A stretch of 64,000 nt of DNA from Siniperca chuatsi (taxonomy: Eukaryota > Chordata > Actinopteri > Centrarchiformes > Sinipercidae): positions 28,434,042 through 28,498,041 of the forward strand of contig NC_058057.1 of assembly GCF_020085105.1 (NCBI RefSeq), given 5' to 3'. Below the pieces are notes generated by a model that was not told where the DNA came from, made no database searches, and saw nothing but the letters and a program-made list of their open reading frames with translations. A program made the position numbers and the translations under genes. Below are positions 1 through 14,069 of the stretch, piece by piece. Position 1 is the first letter of the stretch. Each line of letters starts with the position of its first letter.

Positions 1-1755
1 GCTTTTGGAGGCCCTCGCAGCCATCAGCTGGATTTCCAGCCTGCTAACTCCAGCCTGCACCTCAGTCCATTCCTGTTTTTGAGACACCTTCTGGAAACCC
101 ATAGAGTTCCACAAGGTTCTGTGCTTGGACCGATTCTATTCACCTTATACATGCTTCCTCTAGGCAATATTATTAGGAAACACTCCATAAACTTTGTTAT
201 GCAGATGATACCCAATTATATCTATCGATCAAGCCAGATGAAACTAACCAGTTAACTAAACTTCAAGCATGCCTTAAGGACATAAAAACCTGGATGACCT
301 GCAATTTTCTGATGTTCAACTCGGACAAAACTGAAGTTATTGTACTTGGCCCCAAACACCTCAGCAGCACCGTAAGTAACCTCGGAGTTATCTTTGATCA
401 GGATTTATCCTTTAACTCCCACATGAAACAAACTTCAAGGACTTTTTTCACCTACACAACATTGCAAAAATCAGGCACATCCTGTCTCAAAATGATGTTG
501 AAAAACTAGTGCATGCATTTGTTACTTCTAGGCTGGACTATTGCAATTCCTTATTATCAGGCTGCCCGAATAAGTCCCTTAAGACTCTCCAGTTGATCCA
601 GAATGCTGCGGCACGTGTACTGACAAGAACTAGGAAAAGAGATCATATCTCTCCAATATTAGCTTCTCTGCACTGGCTCCCTGTAAAACCAGAATAGAAT
701 TTAAAATCCTTCTCCTCACCTACAAAGCTCTTAATGGTCAGGCACCATCGTATCTTAAAGAGTTCATAATACCTTATTACCTGACTAGGACACTGCACTC
801 CCAGAATGCAGGGTAACTTGTGGTTCCTAGAGTCTCCAAAAGTAGACTGGGAGCCAGAGCCTTCAGTTATCAAGTTCCTCTCCTGTGGAATCAGATCCCA
901 GTTTGGGTTCGGGAGTCAGACACCATCTCCACATTTAAGAGTAGGCTTAAGACTTTCCTCTTTGATAAAGCTTAGTTAGGGCTGGCTCAGGTGAGTCCTG
1001 AACCATCCCTTAGTTAAGCTGCTATAGGCCTAGACTGCTGGGAGACTTCCCATGATGCACCTCTTTCCTCTCTCCTTCTCTCCCTCTCCGTCTGTATGTA
1101 TTTTTATCCCATTACTGCATGTTACTAACTCAACATCTTCTCTCTCCCGTAGTTTTGTGCTTTCTCGTTTCTCTCCTCTCTCCTTCTGTCGCTTTCAGCA
1201 GGTATTTCTGCCTCCGGAGCTGCAGAGTCTGGATCTGTGCTTGTGGGCCACCTGCTGCCCCCGTGTTCCTGCAGAGTCTGGATCTGTGGTTGTGGGCCAC
1301 CTGCTGCCCCCGTGTTCCTGCTCGATAACTACTACTACAGTTGTTGTTATTGGCTTTGTTACTATTATTGTCATTATTATTCCTATGGCTGTCATTTCTA
1401 ATATTATTACTTCATTAATATTACTACTACCATTACATTATTACTATCTTAAAATTATAGGTTGAATTTGCATTGTGCTTCCTCTCTCTCTCTCTGTCTC
1501 TCGCTCTCTCTCAAAACTGAACACGGCAGCGGCGGATGGCCGCCCACCATTGAGTCTGGTTCTGCTCGAGGTTTCTGCCTCTCTGGAAGTTTTTTTCTTG
1601 CCGCTGTCGCCAAGTGCTTGCTCATGGTGGGATTTGTTGTGTCTCTGTAAATAATATTATAAAGAGTTCGGTCTAGACCTGCTCTATAGGAAAAGTGCAA
1701 TGAGATAACTTCTGTTATGAATTGATGCTATATAAATAAAATTGAATTGAATTAC
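1..1755 (+). mobile_element. L2-like LINE, 3' part (RT end, C-terminal region, 3' UTR)
   Basis: The window opens inside a non-LTR retrotransposon. Conceptual translation shows the reverse-transcriptase core: [16 protein letters not shown] near 105-155 and YADDTQLY near 200-225. The C-terminal region typical of fish L2/CR1-group LINEs follows (SRLDYCNSLLSG at about 525-560, HISPILASLHWLPV at about 645-680). The coding part ends near 975. A 3' UTR runs to about 1755 and closes with a TATAAATAAAATTGAATTGA-type tail, which is common at the end of fish L2 elements. Stops and frameshifts break the reading frame in several places, so it is a dead copy. The 5' half lies outside the window. The family call is from memory of the motif set; the exact subfamily is not determined. 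Confidence 0.85.
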
Positions 1756-2170
1756 TGTCATGGTTTGACCAAAGACTACTGGCAGATTCCCTTGTCTCCA
1801 GAGTCTAAGGAAAAACTGCCTTCTCCACCTTCCCGAGTACAGGTTGCGGCCGCCTACTTGGATAGCGTTATCATTGCCACAGCATATGCGGCGGGTTTGT
1901 TCGAGTTGTGGTTTGGGGTGCTGGCCACGGAGGGCTAGCCCCCAGTTAGATAAAACAGCCATTGATGGCTCAGTCAAAAAAAAAAAGAGGTTAGGCGGTT
2001 CTTGGGGCTGGCGGCTTTTACCTGCGGTTCATTCCCGTCCGGAGCTGACAGTCCCTTGACCGCTGCATCCAGTGGACAGAGCGTTGCCAACAGGCAGTCG
2101 AGAGGGTAAAACAAGTCCTCTGTGGGACCTCCACACACCTGGATGACGTTATCATCCACAGTGACTAAGG
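1756..2170 (+). mobile_element. Fossil fragment of LTR-retrotransposon pol (Gypsy-like)
   Basis: Directly after the LINE tail are short blocks resembling the reverse transcriptase of Gypsy-type LTR retrotransposons: a block like LTKDYWQIPLSPESKEK near 1755-1815 and a block like HLDDVIIHSD near 2132-2166. No LTRs, gag or integrase are recognisable around it. It is a small, broken, old fragment. The Gypsy assignment is an inference from these two conserved RT blocks. Confidence 0.5.
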
Positions 2171-2655
2171 GTGAGCAGTGTCAGGGAGAGGTGGGGCAGT
2201 GGCTAAGGTGAGCAGTGTCAGGAGAATGTCACAGCTGAATGTGATTAACTAATTATGCTCTCCTTATATACACAGTAGCATGTTGGACCTGGAAACACAC
2301 ACACACCAGCACCATGTCAGCCAGCCAGGGAGGCTGGACTGCCATTATACAGACAGATAAGCCTCGAAACCAGCATCGGAGCCGGGCAAGCGAGGCACAG
2401 TCTGGAGGAACAGCAACGACAGAGTCCAAACTTGTGTAACAAAAGCGGTGAATGAAGAAAACGTTACCTGTAAGCGGTGTCTCAGAAATCAGAAATACTT
2501 TATTATTGGTCCCCGAGGGGAAACTCTCTGCGTGTGTCTTGGAGCCAGAAGAACTCACAGTAGCACAAACACACTACAGGGATGAAACTAAAGAAACACA
2601 TCGTCCCTCTTCTCAGGAGAGTTGGATAACAGACAGAAACATTTTACATTCTTAC
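2171..2655. other. Intergenic; short LINE 3' end at 2486-2535
   Basis: No gene seen. At 2486-2535 there is a minus-strand LINE tail (AATCAGAAATACTTTATT followed by CCCCGAGGGGAAACTCT). It is the same 3' end found at 7388-7437, 15346 and 52241. The rest is unassigned. Confidence 0.6.
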
Positions 2656-2998
2656 CTTTGATCAGCAGACTGCTGTCTATCTTTGACCTCAGGAGGTTCA
2701 TACATCAACTGTTTCATGATGGACACACAGGGTTCAGGTCTAGGTTCCTGTCCAGGTCCTGGTTCAGGTCCAGGAGAGTCTGGTCTCTGCTGCTCTGGGC
2801 TTCAACACAACACACACAGAGCTTTGACTGTGAATAATGATGGTGGAGAGATTTGAGAGCTGAGCTCTGACATGCAGAAGAGTCAGACAGTCAGAGATCC
2901 TCATCTCACCTCTGAGCTCTGGTCCTTGTGCCATGTTCCCCACACAGACTGGTTTTAGATGGGGGGACTCCCTCCTCTCTGTCCTCACACTGATCCAT
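2656..2998 (-). pseudogene. Orphan N-terminal exons of a fish NLR-type gene
   Basis: On the minus strand an ATG at 2998 begins MDQCEDREEGVPPSKT, ending in ...RTRAQ and a good donor (AG|GTGAGA) at 2910/2909. About 115 bp further on a second exon-like block (about 2794-2656) reads QQRPDSPGPEPG ... KDRQQSADQR, followed by a donor (AAAG|GTAAGA). These two blocks match the N-terminal exons that, from memory, begin many teleost NLRP12/NLRC3-like genes. The visible acceptor at 2796-2795 does not join the exons in the expected frame. No FISNA, NACHT, LRR or B30.2 exon follows before the next LINE remnant. I read it as a relic of the expanded fish NLR family. A live gene with distant exons to the left of the window cannot be fully excluded. 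Confidence 0.6.
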
Positions 2999-5891
2999 AG
3001 CAGAGTCCACACCTTCACACAAACACAGCAACATGCTGAGAGAGCTGCACTCATCCATTACAACCAGCTTTACATCACAGAGCCACGCACTGCTCTCTGC
3101 CACAGTGTCATTCTTCATTCTACCACCAGATGGTGCCGTTATTTCAAAGAGTTCCACTGTTTATAAATGTTTAAGAAACAATAATAATCATTTCTTTACA
3201 ATTATATTATGTGTCCACTAGAGAGTTCATATGGAGTAATTTATAGTTGTTATGTGTTTACAAACTGAGGACATTTATATAATTTAAATCTGCTGTGAGG
3301 TAGAATAAATACTCACCAGGTGAGTTCAGATCCACATCCAGTCACAGTCGTTCTACCTTCACCTGTAGAGGAAACACAAAGAGAGAAACTGCTGCTGATC
3401 CTCATTCATCAGTCCTTCATCATCAGTCTGAGGACGCTGTCGCACTCTCATAACTTCACAGTCAAAGTCTCGAAACATTAACGTGACATTAAATCAGTGT
3501 CACCTACAACCAGAAACCAGAGTTCAGCTCCAGTCACACAGCAGTAAGCTGCCAAGACTCCCTGTCAGGACTTTAATGAAATCTGACCACAGTCTGAAGT
3601 CTGACTTCACTGGAAATTCAAGCTTGCACACAATAATCACACTCATATCTACTGAAAAGAGCAAACCATGTGGAGTCTTTATATAAAAAGAGAAACTGTC
3701 CCCAAAACCTTAAACAGAAAAGGTAAGTGTGGTGTAATTATAAAATAAAAATAGAACTTTTTTTACTGTAATAAGTCTGTAACTTTTTTATAACCTACGA
3801 TAAGAACATATTTGTAAGATACACACAAACTCAGGTATGTGTCATGTTCATGGACTTTGATAACGCAGACATCTCTCTGACTCTGAGATCGGACTCGGTT
3901 TTACTTTATTGATCAATAAAAGTTTAGTCACCTATCACTCAGAGACATGACATGTATTTAAAATAATCATTTACTGTATATATATGAAGATACTGATGCA
4001 ATAATTTATTAAATATCAACTTAGACAAAAGTTGTTGTCAGCTTTGTCTTGACACTGAACAGTAATCTGTCTCTTTTATCCCTGAGGAGATTAGACAGCA
4101 AAGAAATAAACCCAGAAATTATTGTTCATATCCTGCTCATTTGTGTTGCCAAATACGTTTTAAAGGAAACATAACTGTCCCGATTATGTTCAGTATCAAC
4201 ATTTTTTGAATGAAGGAGGGGATAAGTTTTGTAGGTCAGAGGTCAGGGTGATGCTGGCCGTTAAAAGCCAGAAACAGAAACTTTCCTGAACCTTAACTAA
4301 GAACTGAGAGTGCCTAAACAGAACCATCAAAAACGTTTCAGCGTTTAACATTACATGTTATCTTGTTATTCTCATCTTGGTATCACCTTTGCCGTTTAAT
4401 CAGTGCTGGATTTTATGGCTGAATTAGCAGAGCCTCGATAGTGAACATTAACAACACAAACTACTGTGAAAAACTAATAATTGTACAAGTACAAGCAAAC
4501 TCTGTCTGACTAAACACAAAATGCAGATGTGATAAAGATACTCCATTATTCCAGAAATAGAATTTACTGTGTTTTGATTACAGTGATTCACTTTGTAGTT
4601 TATATAATAATTATGTAACATTTCTTTTATATTAATAAAGTAAAAAGATGTTGAATGTTGTTGGTTTGGATCTTTTGTTTGTGCTGCTGCAGCTCTCAGT
4701 CTGGTTAAATGACTGAATATCATAAATTAAAAGATGGTTTCAACAGTATTTCTGAGACGTCATTAAAGTTGAAAATCTTGCTTTATGACTTTTTATTACC
4801 TGTTAATCACTAACCACTGTGGACGGTGAACGTCCCTCAGTAACTGAATCACAGGGTTGTAAAAATGTGAGTCACTGTCAAAGACACTGATATTGCCACA
4901 AAACTTCTCTAACAATAATAATGGCACACAATTCCTGGCAACAATAAAAAGTTTTACAAAAACAAACTGTCCAAAAAATATTTGAGTTATTGTCTCTTAT
5001 GCTGTGACTGACAAATACAACAGCCCTCTAATAAATCCAACCTTTGTGTTTGTATTGTATTTGTTGGTAGGAGGTCATTTTTAGTTTCATCATATATGTA
5101 GATGTTCTGATTTGCATTTTATTGTACATGGATTTCTAATATTTGTGCTCCTCTATAGACGTTTGTAAATGAAGGAGACACAATATTAGACACATAACGA
5201 CAACACCACCACAAAGTAGAGGCTCAAAATTAGGTCAAAAATCAAACAACTAAATCATCTCAACAAACACATTTACAGTTTCTATTTTTCTGGTGACTTA
5301 GCAACAGGCTGAATTTCAGCTTTTCTTGTTTCCTCTGGTGTTTCGTTTGTTCCACCAACACAATCAACAAAGTAACACATCACTACTACCTACTCTACTG
5401 TTATCAGATCAGTTCAACACCCGCTGACACAAACATGATGAAAACTGTTCCGTTACCTTCTGATGGTGAAAATAATCAGCATGAAGCCGATGAGTGAAGG
5501 TGAAGTTAATCAGCAGCTTCAACCAGGAGACCAACCAGAGAAAGAACAGACGTGTAACTCACAGCAGGAGGTTTTCAAAGGTCTACTGATTCACACACAG
5601 TCTCAGCTCTCTGTATTCGTCTTCAAACTGAAGTGATCTTTAAGGAAACATGATCACAGAGCAGCTCTGAACTTTGGATGGAGCGATCTGGAAAAACAAG
5701 TCAAACATTAATAGACAGAATAAAACCTTATGATTTGGATCATAAAGATCTGAGGATACAGTTTTACCCTCAGTGCCTTTTATTATAGTCCAACAAGGAA
5801 ATAAAAAGTGGCAAGGTGCCATTTATCACTGCAGTCTGTTGTATCTGTGTGATGTGAGCAAAATGGGACAAATACATCGTCCTTGTCTTCT

Positions 5892-5897
<6 letters not shown>
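2999..5897. other. AT-rich intergenic region, no gene recognised
   Basis: There is no ORF with family resemblance. A 50-60 bp block near 3315-3366 has acceptor- and donor-like edges on the minus strand and could be a 5' UTR exon of the NLR relic; this is weak. The rest is AT-rich unique-looking sequence. Confidence 0.5.

Positions 5898-5947
<50 letters not shown>
5898..5947. repeat. (ATT)n microsatellite
   Basis: About 16 uninterrupted ATT units. Stop-free frames across it are repeat artefacts. Confidence 0.95.
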
Positions 5948-6059
5948 ACATCTGTGATGTTAACTGGTCCAGCACATATGATGATGGCATCATTAAATGT
6001 CATATACACAGTGGGGGCAATGTGTCTTTAGCAGTGTGTATGATGGCAATGTTTTTGTG

Positions 6060-6560
6060 AGGAAAGTGTGTGTAAATACAGTATGTTTGTGAGGACAGTA
6101 TGTTTATGAGGACAGTGTGTGTAAATACAGTATGTTTATGAGGACAGTGTGTGTAAATACAGTATGTTTGTGAGGACAGTATGTTTATGAGGACAGTGTG
6201 TGTAAATACAGTATGTTTGTGAGGACAGTATGTTTGTGAGGACAGTGCATTTCACAACAGTGTATGTAAGAGGACGGTTTGTAAACGGTGTGTGTGACAG
6301 TGGGTTTGCAAAAAAGTATGCATGATGACAGTGTATATTTGAGAAGAAAGTGTATAAGGGCAGTGTGTATGAGGGAAATTAGATTTCCTACAGTGTGTGT
6401 CAGGACAGTGGTGTGAATGGGGACAGTTGTTTGCCTACAGTGTGTATAAAGTGTGTGTGAGGACTGTGTGTTTGCTGACAGTGTTTACAAGGACGTTGTG
6501 TGAAACAACAGAGTGCATGAGAAGTGTTTGTGTGTGTGTTTTTGATAAGTGTTTATGAAG
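6060..6560. repeat. Minisatellite of GTGAGGACAGT-type units, decaying to the right
   Basis: The left 190 bp is an ordered tandem array built from blocks GTGTGTAAATACAGTATGTTT and GTGAGGACAGTATGTTTATG. To the right the same words (gaggacagtg, gtgtgt) continue in degenerate form until about 6560. No coding content. Confidence 0.85.
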
Positions 6561-7387
6561 ACAATGTGTGTCTAGATTTAATAGTCAAGATTCAAAGATT
6601 TATTTTTCATATACTCATTTTGTGCACTCAGCTCGGCCTGCTGCGTAGCCTCTGATAGGACAGCCCAACACCTGACCTCTCATCACCACAGTTTCCTGTA
6701 CCATAGCTTGTTTATATTCCGGTATGAGGAAGATGGCAGCGTGATCTGACTTGCTAAATAGTGGGAGACGATTAGCCTTGTAACCTTATTTGTGGATTTT
6801 TGGATATTGCCTGTCAACCGTTGGATTTGCTTCTTCTGTTTGAGACTGCTTACCGGCTGTGAGCTACTGTTGCCTGTCTTCTCCAGTGTAAGCCTTTTGT
6901 TAATAAATAGTTATCTGCACCAGCTCTGCCCGCTAGTATGTGTTTGGGCCCTATTCCCTGTTTCCCGGCTTGACTAATTATAACAGTGAAGAGTAATAAA
7001 ATGGGTATGATTGATTGGGGAGTAAAGTCAGTTATCTGCGTGGCTGGGATCCTTAATGATTCTCCTAGCCTTATTCTTGTAGTGCCTGGTGTAAATATCC
7101 TTTAGGCAGGGCAGAGCCTATTGTATGTTCAGCTGAATGAACCAGTCTTTACAGGGCCTTGCGGTCCTGCTCGGTGCTGTTTCTGTACCAGGCAGTGATG
7201 TTCCCCGTCAGGATGCTCTCGATGGAGCAGGCTCACAATGCAGCCCTGAGTTAAGGATAAGGGTGGATGAGTTGTGTCTACCCACCCTCACCACCTGGGG
7301 TCTGCCCATCAGGAAGTCAAGGATCCACCTGCACAGTGAGGTGTTTAATCTCAGCTTTGTGACGAGCCTGGAGGTAACTGTGGTGTA

Positions 7388-7437
7388 AAGAGTTTCCCCT
7401 CGGGGATCAATAAAGTATTTCTGATTCTGATTCTGTT
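7388..7437 (+). mobile_element. 50-bp 5'-truncated LINE tail inserted in the older LINE
   Basis: Plus-strand GAGTTTCCCCTCGGGGATCA, then AATAAAGTATTTCTGATTCTG, interrupts the RT frame of the surrounding LINE between the codons for ...SSAFN and the following residues. It is the same 3' tail as at 2486, 15346 and 52241. Possible short target duplication: gtttaac/gtgtaaa-like flanks, not exact. Confidence 0.65.
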
Positions 7438-7998
7438 AAACGCTGAACTGTCAATGAACCACAGTCTTACATAGCTCCCTTTGTTGTCCAGGTGAGATAG
7501 GGTGGTGTGGAGGTTGTGTGCTATGATGTCTTCTGTTGATTGGTTGGGACGGTAGGAAAAATGTAGTGGGTCCAATGTGCTGGGTAGTGAGGAGCAGATG
7601 TAGCCCTTGACCAGCCGTTCAAAGCACTTCATCACTACAGAGGTGAGTGCCACTGGGCGGTAGTCATTCAGGCAGACTGGTCTTGTTTTCTTGGGCACAG
7701 GAATGATCGTGGACTTCTTAAAGCATGTGGTTTTGACAGACTGAGCCAGGGACAGGTTGAATGTGAACACCAGCACTAGTTGGTCACCACATAGTTTATC
7801 TGTCATAGTTCGTAGACCTTGGCATATGTTTGGGATCTGTCCTGGAATTGTAGTTCCAGACCTTCCCATAGTCCTTTTTGCCTCTTTTGGATTCTTCTAA
7901 CATTTTAAGCTGCTGCTTTATAATAGCCCATGTTTCCAGATTGCAGCCCTAAATTGTAGGCTGCAATGCGTGTATTGATGGCATCCTGAATGGTTCTG

Positions 7999-8832
<834 letters not shown>

Positions 8833-9450
8833 TTCTGGTAAGCCACGGTTTCTGATTGAACTGTAGTTTTGGGTACAGTTGCTTCTGTTTTACAAATTAA
8901 ATCCACCACAGACTCAGTGAATCCTTTGATGTCATCGGTGACGTCCTGGAACATGCTCCAGACTGCGTTATGCAGTCCAGACTGTAGGGCGGCCTCTGAT
9001 TAGCTTGACCATTTCCTCTCGCATCACTGGGGGCATGTGTCGTAATTAATTTATATCCTTTGACCTCAGCAAGCTTGCCGCATGGTCACTCTACCCGAAC
9101 ACGGGTAGCAATTCCACTCTGTAGCCATTTTAATATTCACACTGTCGCACCAATCCTTATTCACCATAAAGCATGTCCCTCCTCCTTTTTTCTTGCCAGA
9201 TTCCTCTGTTCTGTCACATCAGTACACAGGAAAAGAGTCACCTGGGTGAATGGCGATGTTCGGTACTCCAGGATTCAGCCAAGTTTCAGTGAAACAAAGG
9301 ACGTTACACTTCCTGATTATCCCTTAGGAAACTGATCCGGGCTCGGAGGTTGTCCAGTTTATTATCCAACACCTGTACATTGGCTAGCAGGATGCTTGGC
9401 AGAGAGGATCCATGTTGCCGGGATCTCAACTCCAGATCTAATTATTCTCT

Positions 9451-12400
9451 GTGTGAGAGCTGATGTAGCTCAGAAAGTCCTGATAGCTCAGCTGGCTAAC
9501 AAGCAGGTTTGTCTTCAGATCCAGTTTCTATCTTTAAATGTATTGTTTTTTTAAATGTTGCTGTAGACCGCTGCTTGAACTTTAAGATGGAGAAAAATCT
9601 AATTCAACAATAAATAAAATATGTGGAGCTCTACTTTAATCAGACTGACGCACTGGCAGGGAGCTTTTAGTGGAGAGAGAAGTTTTAATTAATCTACAAT
9701 TTCTCATGGAACTGTTTTTAATGAGTCTGTCTCAACACGCCTGTTGATTTGCAGCAGAAACTGTAGAATAATTAATTATAAGACACGTTTGTTGTGCACA
9801 CAAGCTCAGAGGTCTCTGTGGTTTATTTGTTAAAGTCGAAGCTTTGTCAATAATTTCTCAGGAATGTTTTATTTCACTTTCTTGTTTTCAAACATTATTT
9901 TAATTGAAAATAGCAGTATTGTGACAGTGTGAGCCCCCTCCCCTCAAAATAAAGTAGTAGTAGTAATAATAATAATGACAATAATAATCAACTAAGTAGA
10001 TTAGATTGCATAAAAAGTACCTGGAAAGACATTTATAATACATTCTTTTCTAAATTTCATAGATTAGATAAATATAGGTTTAGATTTAGAACTGTTGACA
10101 GTTTTATTTGCAGTCAGAAATGTGACAAAGTTTCAAATTTGGATCAAATTTCAAACTAAAAAGTAAAAAAAAAACATTTAAAAATGGTGGATATTTTCAC
10201 TCAGCACAAAAAGGAAAAATAAAGTGACGTTTTATCAGAATGAGTCAACAGCCATTTAACTGATTGTTTGAGCAAATATAAAACATATATATTTGTCACA
10301 AAGTCATCAGACTTTTGGGGGAATTTATTAACATCATTCTGCTCAGTAAAACTCAGAAACTAAACTACATCAGAACAAAAAACTCGACACGAGAAACATT
10401 TTCAGCTTTTTTATTTGGAAGGAAACTTGTGAGGGCGACACTTCAGAACAACTGAGGAGGAAAAACATAAATATTCTTAAATAAAATAAATTGTGAGCTG
10501 CATTTTATCAGAAAAATGTAGGGGGTCGTTTTTAAGTGATGACATGTATGTTTAGAACAGCCAGGGTCTCATCAGAGACAAGGATATAACCTACATTTAA
10601 CAATTCTTACATTTTACACTGTGATGTAAAAACCTATTTAAATTAATTTTAAGTTCAATAATTAAAACCTACAGTAGATAAACCATGATGACATTTTAAC
10701 TCCAGCAGCAAATAACATGTTAAATTAACAACAATGTAATAAACGTAAAACATATAAATATTCAAACGGGGATGAAATGAGATTTCTTTAGTTTTTGCTC
10801 AAAATAATAAAAACAATATACAACGTGAATAACTAACGTAGCTCACACACCCAAAAACAAGCAAACAGCACACACATTAATAAAATAATTTATAATAAAT
10901 CTAATAAACAAACACTTTCATAATTTTTCTTATTATTCATTAATTTACACCATTTGTTTTCATAATCATTGAGCATCAGCTTTCTCTTCAACAACAATAT
11001 TAATACTACTTAATGATTTTTAAAGCAGAAACACTCTTTGTGGTAAATACTGCTGTACTAATCATTTTCAATGTGAAGCTTTTTTTTTTATTCTCGAGGG
11101 AAAAACTACAAACAGGCAAAGCTGAAGAGAGAAAAAGTAACTTTAGCTGCTGGAAGAGAAAAGAGATTTCAGTCCCATGAAACACAAACACAACAAGAGC
11201 TCAGTCAAACAGCTGATTAGAGTTAAATATCTGAGCTCCAATCAGTTCAAATGGAAACAGAATCCTTTCAGCCCACCTGAAGGTCTGCTGCGATTTCAGA
11301 TCCAAAGTAAAGGTCCAGATGTTTTCCAGATGAGAGTTCCTGCACTTGGGTCCAGTGGTCCTAAACATTTCACAAACACGGGTTCAGCACTGTTGAACTG
11401 TCGAGAACCACTGGACCAAAGAGGATCCGCAGAGTCCGCCGAGCTGTGCCGCTCCGATCTGATCCTCAGCACTTTATACCTGAACCTCCTCAGAGAGGAA
11501 GGAAGGAAGGTCCGACCGGTGCTACCTGCCGGGCCGGTGAAGACACACCTGAGCTGCGTTCACGTGGACTCACCTGCTCCACCTGTTTGTTCACCTGTTC
11601 AACCCTCCAGGTTCGTACACACGTCCCGTCATTCGAAATCATTCAAACTTTGGTTGAAACTTTTTAAGTTTAAAGCAAACTTGTCAGGATGAACTCTGGG
11701 GGGAGATGACGCAGCAGACGTGTCGAATATTTCTCATCAGAGAGCTTCAGACCTGTTAAAGATTAAATGTTTCACTTAAAGAATAAATTAAAATGAAAAT
11801 CGGAGTTAAAGAGGTTGAAACGTTCCAGATCTCTGAGTTCTGTGAGCCAATAAACCACAGCGGTTCTTTTGATCATTAAACATTTAGTATTTTATCACTG
11901 ACTCTCACACTGAGGCTTCATTATTAATGAGCTGGCTCTCACTGCTTCTGCCTGATCCTGGTGCTGTCTGAAAACTCTCGTGTTAACACAGGTCAAAGGT
12001 CACCACAGTGTATCTGTACGGTGGCCCTGAGAGCTCACAACAGCAGAAATGTTTTTTAAGAGAGATGATGATCTTTCATCAACGCGATGGGAAACGTTTT
12101 TAATGAACGTATTCACAAAGTCACGGAACGTTCGCTGACAGCACATTTCATTTCTTCCTAAACTAAAGTATTTCGGGGCGTTTGTGTCTCAGCAGGGTCG
12201 GGGGTTCGATTCCCGGCTCCACGTGGTTCGATCGCAGTCTGACCGTCAGGATGTCAAGACAGAACAATAAATAGATTCAGTGTTTCAGAATCCTCTGCTT
12301 TGTTTCATAAAGATTTAAAAGGACATTTGGGGTTTTATTGACTGAGTAAACAGGGACAGACTCAGATTATTTGGCCTTTAAGTTGTCACTCAGACTTCTT

Positions 12401-13507
12401 TACCCTTTAAACTGCTCTGCTTCTGTTTATTTATTGCATTTAACTTTTTCTTTTAGTTTTAGTTTGTAACATCTGTGAACTTCAAAGTTTTTCATTTGAT
12501 ATATTTTTTAGTTTCATTTAATGTCTGAAAGGTTTTATTAAGTTTGATTTCTGTCCAGTGAAAACCAAATATGTCCAGGTGTTTGACCTTTAACCTTTTT
12601 GATGTCAGGAGTTTCTGAACGTATTTGCATCAGCGATGCTCCGACCTTCAAGACACATTTGTTTTTATTTTTTACTTATTTCCTTTTGTGTGTCGATCAC
12701 ATCGTCTCCTTTCGGCCCGATCCCGGCCTGTTGGGAACCACTGAGTAATATAATTATTGATCTATTTTAAAGCCAATAAATCAATTAAAGACACCAGGTA
12801 AACCAGGCTGTAAGCCCTGGACATATGTGGTTTTCAGTGGACCTGTCGCCTGTGATCAGGTGTGTTTCAGGTACACAGGAAGGGAAACAGGCTGCGGTTC
12901 AGCTGCATTCCTTCTGTCTGATGACAAACCTGTTGATTATCAGCAGCATCACTCAGGTGAGTCACACCTGTCGGCTCGTTTCGCTGGAAAACATTTCTCT
13001 TTAGAGTATTTACCTTTTAAACATGAGTTCACATTCTGCTTCAGTGACTTCAAACCCTTTCGTTTTGATTTCTCGTCAAAATAAACGACAGAAGAAGTAA
13101 AAAATCTCAAACGTGTTCACAGAGTTTCAAAATCAGTTGCTGCCAGTTAGAAATAAGAATATTTCCTTTCTAGTTTTCAGTCTCCTGTTTGTCTAAAGAG
13201 ACAAAGAGATCTGAAGTCAGAGATAAGAATAGAAACAGAGAGGAGGAAACAGGCTGGACAGAGAAACTCTGAGTCTCCGGAATGACAGGAATGAAGAAGA
13301 AGAAGAAGGCCTCATTCTGCAGCTGGGTGTGTTCGTGTGTGTGTTGACACGAATAAAGACACAACACAAATACAATGAATGAATGAAAGAAAAGAATGAC
13401 AAGCATTAAACTCTGTAAACAGATCAGGTCCATTAAACTTCACTTCAATCAAACAAAGTTTATTTGTACAACAGAGCAGAGCAGAAACACCTCGGAAAGA
13501 TCTGCAC

Positions 13508-13510
<3 letters not shown>
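9451..13510. other. Intergenic, AT-rich; no gene recognised
   Basis: There are long AT-rich stretches, especially 9500-11160. A 171-codon open frame at 11177-11692 has no recognisable domain and mixed composition; I do not call it a gene. A tRNA B-box-like word (GGGGGTTCGATTCCCGG) sits at about 12198-12214, possibly a SINE scrap. Nothing else is supported. Confidence 0.5.

Positions 13511-13549
<39 letters not shown>
13511..13549. repeat. (CA)n microsatellite
   Basis: About 20 CA units in otherwise unassigned DNA. Confidence 0.95.
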
Positions 13550-13554
<5 letters not shown>

Positions 13555-13993
13555 CGATAACATGTGACGCAACACACACAAGTATGGAAGCACATTAGTG
13601 TCGAAACACTGACTGAGCTCAAACAAATTCAAGCTTTAAAAGTGCAGCTGTGGTGCAAAATAGTTTCCCATTTGCTGCAGCGCTGCACTTACCTGTCCTT
13701 TATTTGAGTATTCCTATTTTCTGTTATACTTTACAGTACGTGAAGACAGTTCACATTTGAAACATTAAATTGTCCATTTTACTAATTAGAATTACTAGAT
13801 AGAAGTTAGATTGAAACAGAACTGCTTGTGGAGTCACAGATTAGTTGTCTTACATTTCGGGGAGACGACATTTGTTTTATCTGTTTATGTTTTTATCGCT
13901 CCGTTATACTAACTCAACAAAAAGTGTATTTGCATATTTGCGCTCAAGCATGTATAAAATTTTATTCCATAGTTTGCCTTACAACTGGGACAC

Positions 13994-13997
<4 letters not shown>

Positions 13998-14041
<44 letters not shown>
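13998..14041. repeat. (ATT)n microsatellite
   Basis: About 14 ATT units, followed by a short (CA)n at about 14050-14068. Confidence 0.95.
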
Positions 14042-14042
<1 letters not shown>

Positions 14043-14069
14043 TAAAAATGACACACACACACACACACT

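Noticed and set aside
11177-11692. 171-codon plus-strand open frame
   Set aside because: No signal, domain, repeat or family resemblance, no supporting splice or promoter features; composition like the surrounding DNA.
12198-12214. tRNA gene
   Set aside because: Only a B-box-like word is present; no A box or cloverleaf could be formed around it.
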